DNA of 64,000 nt from Paenibacillus barcinonensis (GTDB lineage: Bacteria > Bacillota > Bacilli > Paenibacillales > Paenibacillaceae). Location: positions 248,001 through 312,000 of the forward strand of contig NZ_QJSW01000001.1 in assembly GCF_003217495.1 (NCBI RefSeq). Direction: 5' to 3'. This document shows, piece by piece, positions 54,008-61,555 of the stretch. Under the pieces are notes generated by a model. It had not been told where the DNA came from and ran no database searches. It was given only the letters and a program-made list of their open reading frames with translations. The stretch's first letter is position 1; each line of letters starts with the position of its first letter. Made by a program: the position numbers and the translations under genes.

Positions 54008-54863
54008 GCTCCGCCTGCCAGTGCCATACATCGCGCACCAGATCACCGATGCCGATAAACTTAACCTGATTTTGCAAAGCAGCTATCGACTCACGAATCA
54101 CGGCAGAGGTATTCATGCCTGTATGCCCCACATGCCCGATGACAACGCAGCTTTGTTTGTCAACCGCACGCTGGGCAGCGAGATTAAGCTGTTTACGAAT
54201 ATGCGCCTTGGTATTCTGATCGTCCAGGAAAATATCATTACCCACAGGCGGCATGTTTTTGGCTGTGGCAAGTTCCCCGACAACGGAACGAAAATTGGTC
54301 CGGCTATCCACAAAGAACAGGCCACGCTCCCGGCATACATCCAGCACAATGGACATAATGCGTTTGTCAGACGTAATTTTGGAACCCATATGATTATTCA
54401 TGCCGATGGCATAAGGGACATCATCAATCGCTTTTTCCACATGCTCCCGAACCTGCTCATCTGTCAGATTGGAAGTAATTGCTCCCGGCCCGAGCCATTC
54501 GGGTCTCCCCTTCTTCGGTTCCATCGGCATATGAACAATGACGTCCATTCCTTTTTCATGCGCAGCCGTTGCATCTTTCTTGGTTGTTTGCAAAAAAGGC
54601 ATTACCGCCACTGTCAGCTTGACGGGCATATTTAATATTTCTGAGGTGCCTTTCATGTCATTGCCCACATCATCAATAATGATCGCCATTCGATTGGGCT
54701 GAGAAGTTGAAGCGTCATTCAGTCGGGCAGCAATATCCGCTCCGCCGCCTGTTACACTGACTACACTTGCTACACAGAGCAAAGTAACCCATCGAAATGC
54801 CCTCGTGACAGAAACAGAATACGTGTACCCGCTATTTTTTTGCTTGATATCCTTTTCCTTCAT
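53982..54863 (-). CDS. Divergent polysaccharide deacetylase family protein (DUF610/YibQ-like)
   Basis: About 293 residues: basic N-terminus, one membrane anchor or signal (FRWVTLLCVASVVSVTGG), then the domain with AIIIDDVGND, LTVAVMPF, DVIVHMPMEP, GMNNHMGSK and FVDSRTN. This is the YibQ-type family related to NodB deacetylases, with its own aspartate/histidine metal-site motifs. Probably extracytoplasmic. The start is the ATG at 54863 with AAGGAGG 9 nt before; an earlier in-frame start at 54941 lies before the ribosome binding site. Confidence 0.85.
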   Translation of the reverse strand: MKEKDIKQKNSGYTYSVSVTRAFRWVTLLCVASVVSVTGGGADIAARLNDASTSQPNRMAIIIDDVGNDMKGTSEILNMPVKLTVAVMPFLQTTKKDATAAHEKGMDVIVHMPMEPKKGRPEWLGPGAITSNLTDEQVREHVEKAIDDVPYAIGMNNHMGSKITSDKRIMSIVLDVCRERGLFFVDSRTNFRSVVGELATAKNMPPVGNDIFLDDQNTKAHIRKQLNLAAQRAVDKQSCVVIGHVGHTGMNTSAVIRESIAALQNQVKFIGIGDLVRDVWHWQAEPTLPTDNK

Positions 54864-54968
54864 GCCCTGCTGCCTCCTTCTGAACTTCGTGTTCTCATTG
54901 TTTGATTCCATCGACACTTCTATGTAAGCTCCCTTTCCCAATTCATTCTAAAGTCTAAGCACAACGCC

Positions 54969-54993
54969 AAAAAGCCTGCATTAGCAGGCTTTA
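54969..54993 (-). terminator. Terminator at the end of the decayed sucrose locus
   Basis: A perfect 9-bp stem AAAGCCTGC/GCAGGCTTT with ATTA loop, followed by TTTTTGG on the minus strand. It lies 85 bp after the sucrose phosphorylase remnant. Confidence 0.75.
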
Positions 54994-55077
54994 CGCTGGA
55001 CTTGCACCTTGCTGCCTTAATGAACCAAAGATGGTTCACACGGACATTTCGTTGACAGAAATGTGAATTGTTATAAA

Positions 55078-55405
55078 TTAAACAATGTATTTGGCAAGCT
55101 CACCCGAGTCGTCCGTGAAGTGCACGATGGATTGATAGGTGCCTAGATTAACGGTTAATCTGCATTGAACATGTTCCTGCTGCCAGCGCAGACAGACCTG
55201 ATCATCCGAGGACTCCAGCACGCTGAATTCTCCTTGAAACGCTTGATGTGTATTGCGGAAACGGATCAGCTTCATCAGACGTTGCACATGGGATGCCTGG
55301 CACAAAAAATTGAATAGCTCGTGCAGCCAGATAGGCATTTTCATCCTCATTCAAAGCACTGTAATATGTGCACCGAATCTGGTGTACATTAAAGCCATTC
55401 CGCGA
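55078..55405 (-). pseudogene. gtfA: Remnant of sucrose phosphorylase (C-terminal part, frameshifted)
   Basis: Two adjoining frames read as pieces of a GH13 sucrose phosphorylase. From about 55405 to 55289 comes NVHQIRCTYYSALNEDENAY and AARAIQFFVPGIP; from 55287 to 55078 comes VQRLMKLIRFRNTHQAFQGE to the stop. In intact enzymes the PGIP segment continues QVYYVG and about 45 residues separate it from the second block. Here those codons are missing and the frame shifts by one base. The N-terminal ~380 residues and all catalytic residues are gone. It abuts a truncated fructokinase. Confidence 0.8.
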
Positions 55406-55790
55406 GCGGTGCATCCAATGTCAGTTGAAAATCAGCCGCCCGATAGAAAATGGGGATCGGTGTAGATTTGCTTTTGCTAACGACAACTATGCTTGTTGCT
55501 TCACTCACTCGTTTAATGCTGTCAGTATCCATACCCGCTTGCTGCAAGCGGCTCAGCAAAAAGGTGCCAAATCCGTCCTCACCGACAGCTGAAGCGATAC
55601 GCGAACGAATCCCAAGCCGCCTGACATTAATGGCAATGTTGGAGGGCGCTCCTCCGAAAAAGCGGGTATATCCATCCGATCCAGCATGATCACCATATTC
55701 ATCAGATATCATATCAACCAGCAGTTCCCCGATGGCCAAGAGATCATTGGTTCGACTCTCCAGCTTTATGCTTTCATCCAGCCCAAACAT
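55389..55790 (-). pseudogene. Truncated fructokinase (PfkB family), N-terminal part only
   Basis: About 133 residues of a family that is normally ~320. Present: AIGELLVDMIS, then the first PfkB signature region FFGGAPSNIAINVRRLG and SAVGEDGFG. Absent: the whole C-terminal half with the DTxGAGD catalytic motif. The frame ends DAPLAEWL-stop where sucrose phosphorylase sequence begins, so a deletion joined the two genes. The ATG at 55790 has a GGAGG 7 nt upstream, so a short peptide could still be made, but it cannot be an active kinase. Confidence 0.82.
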
Positions 55791-55846
55791 CCTGATTCCT
55801 CCCCCGAATCCTCCTTTGTATATTCGAAAATCAGCCGGTGTTATCA

Positions 55847-56782
55847 CTAATCACTCTTCAAGGCTTGAGTCAGACGTTCAATATATTCGTTTCGAATACG
55901 CTGACTGCTCTCCGCTTCTGGGACAACATGCTCTGACGCATGATAACACCCGGGATACAGATGAAACTCAACCTGCACACCCGCTCTGGCCAGACGAGCA
56001 ACATAGTCCATAATCTCATCCCTAAACAGATCCAGCTCACCTACGCAAACGTAAGCAGGAGGCAGATCTGCGAGATCCGCAGCAAGGTTAGGGGAAGCAT
56101 ACACAGGTACATTCACCTTCAGGTCCTGACCGAGATACATCTCCCATGCTGCCACATTATGAGCCCGGTTCCATACCGAAGGATGCGTGATCTCATAGCT
56201 GGACGGAGTCACGTTCCGATGATCTAGCATCGGGTAGAGCGGCATCTGGAAGCATAGCTTCGGTCCTTGGCGATCTCGGGTCAAAAGAGCAAGCCCAGCA
56301 GCCAGTCCTCCTCCGGCACTGGCTCCTCCGACAGCAATCCGGCTCCGATCTATTTTCCGTGCTTCTGCCTCACTGGATATCCACTCCAGCGTTGTATAAC
56401 AGTCCTCAAGTCCCGCAGGATAAGGATGCTCCGGTGCCAACCGATAATTCGGCGAGACAACGATGCAGCCCGCACGTATCGCAAAATCTGCACAGAGCCG
56501 GTCATCCCCCTCGGGTCTTCCGAGTATCATTCCACCGCCATGAATCCACAACAGGGCCGGCTTCTCTGCTGTCTCTGTATGTGCGGGGGTATATATGCGG
56601 AGCTGGAGCTCATCCCCATGTACTCCACGGATATATACATTTTCAATCTCCACATCATCAGAAACCTGAACAACTGGTGCCGCATCGAGTCTTGCCTTCA
56701 TCAGGTCCTCTGGTAGCTGAAAGACCGCAAGCTCATGCAGACCCGCTCGCAGTTCTGGAGCAACTCTATTTATGAAATTCAT
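55847..56782 (-). CDS. Alpha/beta hydrolase, HSL-type esterase/lipase
   Basis: The product has 311 residues with the hormone-sensitive lipase family signatures: oxyanion HGGG (81-84), nucleophile S155 in GGASAGG, acid D251 region (VGELDLFRDE) and H281 or H285 (YHASEH). It hydrolyses small esters, possibly acetylated sugars. It is the first gene after the LacI operator, upstream of the fructokinase remnant, an odd member of a sucrose locus. The start is the ATG at 56782, 7 nt after AGGAGG. Confidence 0.87.
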   Translation of the reverse strand: MNFINRVAPELRAGLHELAVFQLPEDLMKARLDAAPVVQVSDDVEIENVYIRGVHGDELQLRIYTPAHTETAEKPALLWIHGGGMILGRPEGDDRLCADFAIRAGCIVVSPNYRLAPEHPYPAGLEDCYTTLEWISSEAEARKIDRSRIAVGGASAGGGLAAGLALLTRDRQGPKLCFQMPLYPMLDHRNVTPSSYEITHPSVWNRAHNVAAWEMYLGQDLKVNVPVYASPNLAADLADLPPAYVCVGELDLFRDEIMDYVARLARAGVQVEFHLYPGCYHASEHVVPEAESSQRIRNEYIERLTQALKSD

Positions 56783-56920
56783 TCTGTATCCTCCTGACGT
56801 ATTGACAAGCTTCATTTGGGGTCAATATAAGTTGAACCTTTCTGGTTTATTCTGTTCTCTCCGTTAACCTGTAAATGAATGTTCGACTTATATAGCATTC
56901 GTTCGAAGTTTATCTTAATC

Positions 56921-56942
56921 TTGTGTCAACCGGTTGACACAA
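56921..56942. promoter_or_regulatory. LacI-family operator 1 (22-bp perfect palindrome)
   Basis: The centre reads TGTCAACCGGTTGACA, and the palindrome extends three bases each side. It lies between the lacI gene and the esterase gene. The CpG-centred CCGG core is typical of LacI operators. A TTGACA within it could be a -35 box, but no good -10 follows at the right distance. Confidence 0.75.
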
Positions 56943-56983
56943 ATGCTATACAGAAAGTGTGCTTTCTGCAAAAGCACCCCCTG

Positions 56984-57973
56984 TTATGTCGTCTCACGTT
57001 CTACCAGCTGCACCGGAAATAGGTTCGTACTCGAAATTTCTTCTCCATTAATTTGCTTGACCACAAGCTCGATAATTCGTTCAGCCATGGGCTGAATCGG
57101 CTGCCTTACACTACTCAGGCGCGGGCTAAGCAACGATGCAATCTTGACATCATCATAGCCTATAATTTTCATCTCCGTAGGAACACGTTTCCCTGCATGA
57201 CGGGAAGCCTGCAGGGCCTCCGCAGCAATAACATCACTGCTTGCAAAGATGCCATCCACACCTGGATGCTCCTCCAGAAAACGTATAATTTCTTCTTGAA
57301 TCTCCTGCTCCTCCTTCGCGGAAGCATCCAGCTGCAGATGAATGGGATCAAACCCCGCACTGCGCATCACTTCCTCATACCCCTGCGCCCTTCCATTAGC
57401 AAGTAAAGCCACATGGTGTGGGCCGCCAATGCCTCGATAGAGAAAAGCTGGCTGTTTACACTTCTTGTCCAGAAGCAGCTGTGTTGCCAGCCTGCCCCCC
57501 ATCTCGTTATCCGAGGAAACGACTGGAATATTGTCTGCCACTTCGCGATCAAGTGAAACGATAGGCAAATTCAAATTGAGATAATGCTCCACTTCAAGCA
57601 GCGAGCTGCCTGTAATGATGGCATCGACCTTGTTTTTTTTCAACATATCCATATATTTGCTCTCTTTGCGAACATCCCGATTGGAGTTACACAAGAGCAG
57701 CTTATATCCCGATTTATCTGCGTAATACTCTAAATAATAGGTCATCTCACTGAAAAAGGGATGAGACACATCGGGAATAATCAAGCCGATCATGTTCGAT
57801 TTTCTGCGAAATAACGCTCGGGCCATCTCGTTGGGCTGATAATTGAGCTCTTTCATTACACGGTACACCTTTTCGCGGGTTTCCTCGCTAATGTACCCCC
57901 TGTTATTCAGCACACGGGACACGGTTGTGACCGACACTCCCGCTTGTTTGGCAACATCATCAATCTTGGGCAT
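56984..57973 (-). CDS. LacI-family transcriptional repressor (sucrose-type)
   Basis: The product has 329 residues. The DNA-binding domain is at 2-55 (IDDVAKQAGVSVTTVSRVLN), with hinge MARALFRRKSNMIGLIIPD. The periplasmic-binding-like domain follows (VVSSDNEMGGRLAT, GIFASSDVIAAEAL, IIGYDDVKIASLLSPRLSSV). It lies between the permease genes and the decayed catabolic genes. Two 22-bp palindromes with the same core flank it, at the start of the binding-protein operon and before the esterase. The ligand is probably sucrose or a related sugar, judged from the remnants. ATG start with AAGGTGG. Confidence 0.9.
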   Translation of the reverse strand: MPKIDDVAKQAGVSVTTVSRVLNNRGYISEETREKVYRVMKELNYQPNEMARALFRRKSNMIGLIIPDVSHPFFSEMTYYLEYYADKSGYKLLLCNSNRDVRKESKYMDMLKKNKVDAIITGSSLLEVEHYLNLNLPIVSLDREVADNIPVVSSDNEMGGRLATQLLLDKKCKQPAFLYRGIGGPHHVALLANGRAQGYEEVMRSAGFDPIHLQLDASAKEEQEIQEEIIRFLEEHPGVDGIFASSDVIAAEALQASRHAGKRVPTEMKIIGYDDVKIASLLSPRLSSVRQPIQPMAERIIELVVKQINGEEISSTNLFPVQLVERETT

Positions 57974-58048
57974 AACCGTTAACCACCTTGCTCTTTTTAA
58001 TCCATTATAAGCTTATTCCTCATGCATTTCACTCCAGCCGCCCCGTTC

Positions 58049-58873
58049 CTACTTCAGTGCTCCCTCTGTAATCCCCTTGATAATCTGCTTCTGCAAGAGC
58101 AAATACATGATTAATACCGGGATAATGGTCATGATTAATCCAGCCATAAGTGGTGCGTAATCCACGGAGTAGGACGAGAAGAAGTTGTACGTAGAGAGCG
58201 GCAGCGTTTTGTGTTCAGGCGATAACAGCACCAGACTTGGTAACAGATAGTCATTCCAGATCCACAAGACGTCGAGCACAATCAAGGTCACAAAAACCGG
58301 TCTTAGCAAGGGCAGCACAATCTGAAAGAATGTACGCAAGCGTGAGCTTCCCTCAATAAAGGCGGATTCTTCAAGCTCAAACGGGATGCCCTTGATGAAG
58401 CCATGGAAAGTAAACACACCGAACGGAACACCAAAGCCCAGATACATAAAGAGCAGTGTCACCTTGGAGTCCAGCAGGCTCATGTTGCCGTATAGCATCA
58501 CCAGCGGAATCATTAACACCTGAAACGGCAGTGCCAGCGAAGCCAGCATCGCATAGAAAAAAATGCTGTTGATCCGCCATTTAAAGCGCACAAACAAATA
58601 TCCTGTCATCGAGGAGAAAAAGAGAATTAGCACCACTGAACCAACTGTAATCAGCAGCGAGTTCAGAAATCCGTCCATAAAATTCATATTGTCGAATGCA
58701 CTCGTGTAATTGTGCAATTGAAAACTTGTTGGAAATGATAGTGGATTCTCTACAAATTGCTGGGTAGACTTGAACGAGTTCATAATGATCAGCAAAAATG
58801 GTGTTAAAAATACGAATAACAAGACATACAGCAATATTTTTTTCAGCGACGGAAGGAATTGGCGGTTAGTCAT
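58049..58873 (-). CDS. Carbohydrate ABC transporter permease (MalG type), LacI locus
   Basis: The product has 274 residues with six helices. The EAA loop reads LEESAFIEGSSRLRTFFQI. The C-terminus LQKQIIKGITEGALK is typical. The ATG overlaps the stop of the partner permease (TGATG). RBS GGAGG. Role: uptake of the sugar sensed by the LacI regulator, probably sucrose. Confidence 0.9.
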   Translation of the reverse strand: MTNRQFLPSLKKILLYVLLFVFLTPFLLIIMNSFKSTQQFVENPLSFPTSFQLHNYTSAFDNMNFMDGFLNSLLITVGSVVLILFFSSMTGYLFVRFKWRINSIFFYAMLASLALPFQVLMIPLVMLYGNMSLLDSKVTLLFMYLGFGVPFGVFTFHGFIKGIPFELEESAFIEGSSRLRTFFQIVLPLLRPVFVTLIVLDVLWIWNDYLLPSLVLLSPEHKTLPLSTYNFFSSYSVDYAPLMAGLIMTIIPVLIMYLLLQKQIIKGITEGALK

Positions 58874-59754
58874 CAGGATTCAACCTCCAGTCTCTTCAGC
58901 AAATACGATTGTGTCAGCGCAATGATGGCTACGACGGCAAACAGCACCACAGCCTCTGCCTGACCAACCCCGTATTGGTTAGATAAAAACGCCTTTTGCA
59001 CGATATGATAGGTCGCGAGTTCCGTCGAGTTAAAGGGGCCACCTTTGGTCAGCGCAAGGTTGATATCGTAAGTTAGAAATGATCTGGATATGGAAATGAA
59101 TACACAGATCACGATGGCCGGGATTGTCAGCGGCAGCATAATTCGGCGAATCGTTGCCATCCGGCTTGCTCCATCAATGCTGGCTGCTTCCAGTACATCA
59201 TTCGGCACTCCGGCGAAGCCAGCGATATAAATAATCATCAAGTAACCAATCAGCTGCCATGAGGTTGTGATGACCAGTGCCCAGAAGGCTGTATCCGTGT
59301 TTGTTAACCAAGAGGTTTCGAACCAGGACCAGCCATACTTCTCACCCAGATAAGGCATTACCTGCGAGAATAACGTCTGCCACAAATATCCGAGAATAAT
59401 GCCGCCAATCAGATTGGGTGTGAAAAAACCTGTACGCAGCCACTGCTCTCCTCTCCCGCCGCCGGTCAACGCCAGAGCGATAAAAAATGCGATTACATTG
59501 GCAATAATAACCGTGAAAAACACATACTTGAGCGTGAACCATAACTGAGTCCAGAACACGGTATCCTGCCAAACCGCAATGTAATTCGATAAACCGATGA
59601 AGCTGTTATCCCCGGTACGAACATCCCAATTGGTAAACGTAAGATATAATCCGACAATAAACGGGATCACAACTACTGCAAGAAAAGCGATAATGGAAGG
59701 ACCTCCAAAGAGCAAGAAGGTTCCCGCATTTCGCAATCGTATTTTTCTATCCAT
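58873..59754 (-). CDS. Carbohydrate ABC transporter permease (MalF type), LacI locus
   Basis: The product has 293 residues with six helices, starting FLLFGGPSIIAFLAVVVIPF. The EAA loop reads LEAASIDGASRMATIRRI. It follows the binding-protein gene after a 92-bp gap with a hairpin. ATG start with AGGAGG. Confidence 0.9.
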   Translation of the reverse strand: MDRKIRLRNAGTFLLFGGPSIIAFLAVVVIPFIVGLYLTFTNWDVRTGDNSFIGLSNYIAVWQDTVFWTQLWFTLKYVFFTVIIANVIAFFIALALTGGGRGEQWLRTGFFTPNLIGGIILGYLWQTLFSQVMPYLGEKYGWSWFETSWLTNTDTAFWALVITTSWQLIGYLMIIYIAGFAGVPNDVLEAASIDGASRMATIRRIMLPLTIPAIVICVFISISRSFLTYDINLALTKGGPFNSTELATYHIVQKAFLSNQYGVGQAEAVVLFAVVAIIALTQSYLLKRLEVES

Positions 59755-59796
59755 GTTGACCTCCTGTGTATCCCTTGGTTACGTCTTGATGAATGA

Positions 59797-59826
59797 AGGA
59801 TGTGCACCTCTAACGGCACACATCCT
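59797..59826 (-). terminator. Intercistronic hairpin between binding protein and permeases (LacI locus)
   Basis: AGGATGTG (59797-59804) pairs with CACATCCT (59819-59826) around a 14-nt loop. The T tail is weak, so it may stabilise the binding-protein message rather than terminate. Confidence 0.5.
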
Positions 59827-59846
59827 CTTGATCACGGGTTAGTTGT

Positions 59847-61193
59847 TTATTTGCCTGCCTGGCTGGCCCAATACGCCTGCACTTCATCTGTCAATCCTTT
59901 GCGATCAATTACGCCTGCAAGATATTTCTGCATGGATGCACCTGTTTTCGCCCAGTAATCCTGCGGCAAATAGTTAATCACACTAATATTCACCACTTTA
60001 CCTTGGTCTACAAAACTACCCACAGCCTCGGATAAAATGTTGCTGCTTTTCACTTTGACATCCTTGTAAGGTAAAGCCAGACCCATCTGTGCTACAATGG
60101 CGTCCTGCCCTTCATCACTTGTGACCATCCACTGAATAAATTCTTTGGCTGCAGCCTGCTGAGCCTCGGTGGAGCCAGAGTTATCAATCGCAAACAGCTT
60201 CGGTTCGCTGTAGGCTACTTGTGTATTGCCGTAATCTTCCGGATTGTTACTGATTGGCACCGGCACAATGCCGAACTCCTTGTCGCGGCCTTCCAGATTA
60301 CCAATAACAGCCCAAGTCCAGTCACCCATGAAATAAAAAGCTGCTTCGCCTTTGGCAAAATCAGTGCTGTCTTTGGTGTAATCTGCCACTAGCGGGTCTT
60401 TGCTGCGTGCGTTATATTTTTTCAGCAGATCAAAGGTATCTATCAATCCGTTATATGCGGCATTGTCAGCAAGCTTCGCCGTTCCAGTTTCAAGATCCTT
60501 TACGAATTTGCGATTGTCATCCACATTGCTGGATTGCAGGGAATATGTCAGTCCCAGATAATGCGCTCCAAGCGACCAGTCTGCGCCATGAAGCATAACA
60601 GGCGCTTTACCTGCGGCCTCTACCTTTTTGAAAACGGCCTCCAGATCATCACGGGTTTTGATACTGCTCGGATCAAAGGACCCCCCCATTGCCTCTTCCA
60701 CTACACGTTTGTTGTACAACAGTCCGTATCCCTGTGCCGTCCATGGAATACCGAGAAATTGTCCGTCCAGCAGTGCTCCGTCTACCGCTCCTGGTTTGGT
60801 CAAGCCTTCATATGTCGCCTTTTCGGAGTCCAGATTGAGGAATTTGTCTTTATATTGCAAGATCGTACCTGCATCCAGATTCGCAATCGTTGCCGGATTA
60901 CCTGACGCAAGCAGGGATTGGAACTTCTCCAGCTGCGCTCCGCCAATCGGGGTTGGAATCAGCTCAATGGTTACATTGGGATGCTGCTCATGATACGTTT
61001 TGAACAGCTTTTCAAACACGCCATTGACTTCAGCGGAGGTGTTAAAAAAGGTCAGTTTTACCTCCTTGGAAGACTCATCAGCCTTCTTGCCCGAATCCTG
61101 TGATGAAGATTCTGTTGTTTTACCTTGTGAACAGGCTGTAATAATCAACATCAGTAACAATACGCCAACAAACGGTACCCATTTCTTTTTCAT
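59847..61193 (-). CDS. Extracellular solute-binding lipoprotein, LacI locus
   Basis: The product has 448 residues with lipobox IITAC (C21), then a Ser/Lys-rich linker and a cluster B-type sugar-binding fold (VKLTFFNTSAEVNGVFEKLF, LGIPWTAQGYGLLYNKRVVE, GEAAFYFMGDWTWAVIG). First gene of the operon, with a near-consensus promoter overlapped by the LacI operator. The ligand is inferred as sucrose or a related glucoside from the fructokinase and sucrose phosphorylase remnants. ATG start with AGGGGGG. Confidence 0.88.
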   Translation of the reverse strand: MKKKWVPFVGVLLLMLIITACSQGKTTESSSQDSGKKADESSKEVKLTFFNTSAEVNGVFEKLFKTYHEQHPNVTIELIPTPIGGAQLEKFQSLLASGNPATIANLDAGTILQYKDKFLNLDSEKATYEGLTKPGAVDGALLDGQFLGIPWTAQGYGLLYNKRVVEEAMGGSFDPSSIKTRDDLEAVFKKVEAAGKAPVMLHGADWSLGAHYLGLTYSLQSSNVDDNRKFVKDLETGTAKLADNAAYNGLIDTFDLLKKYNARSKDPLVADYTKDSTDFAKGEAAFYFMGDWTWAVIGNLEGRDKEFGIVPVPISNNPEDYGNTQVAYSEPKLFAIDNSGSTEAQQAAAKEFIQWMVTSDEGQDAIVAQMGLALPYKDVKVKSSNILSEAVGSFVDQGKVVNISVINYLPQDYWAKTGASMQKYLAGVIDRKGLTDEVQAYWASQAGK

Positions 61194-61251
61194 GTCTCAA
61201 CTTCCCCCCTGGTGTTTGTTATGAATGCGCATACATTTCGAATGCAGATTT

Positions 61252-61281
61252 ATCATAAACGTTCAGCAGACAGTATGTCAA
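61252..61281 (-). promoter_or_regulatory. Promoter of the LacI-locus transport operon
   Basis: On the minus strand TTGACA (61281-61276, inside the operator) and TATGAT (61257-61252) are 18 nt apart. Transcription should begin about 50 nt before the binding-protein start. A perfect -35 buried in the operator gives a clear repression mechanism. Confidence 0.75.
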
Positions 61282-61294
61282 CCGGTTGACATAC
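61273..61294. promoter_or_regulatory. LacI-family operator 2 (22-bp perfect palindrome)
   Basis: It has the same TGTCAACCGGTTGACA core as operator 1, with flanks GTA/TAC. It covers the -35 box of the binding-protein promoter. The 61295-61555 stretch before xynC is AT-rich and shows no convincing promoter. Confidence 0.8.
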
Positions 61295-61555
61295 CTCTCT
61301 AAAATATTTATTTTGTCGATTTCACACGTTTATATCTCTTTTCATACAAAAATAGTGGAAATTTTACATACAACTGCAATTTGTAGGGTATTTTTCATCG
61401 CGGTTATATGGTAAAATTTTCAAATCAACATCAATATTCAAATTTTGACGACAGAGAGGAAGTGAGCGCGAAGCCTTGTATTGCTGCCAAGCAAGCATAT
61501 GTATGTTTTTCTTGACCAGCTTTTGGAGTAACACTTAATCTGAGGAGGGTAACGT

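Noticed and set aside
56921..56942. Standard promoter using the TTGACA inside LacI operator 1
   Set aside because: No acceptable -10 box lies 16-18 nt downstream, unlike at operator 2, so only the operator is reported.
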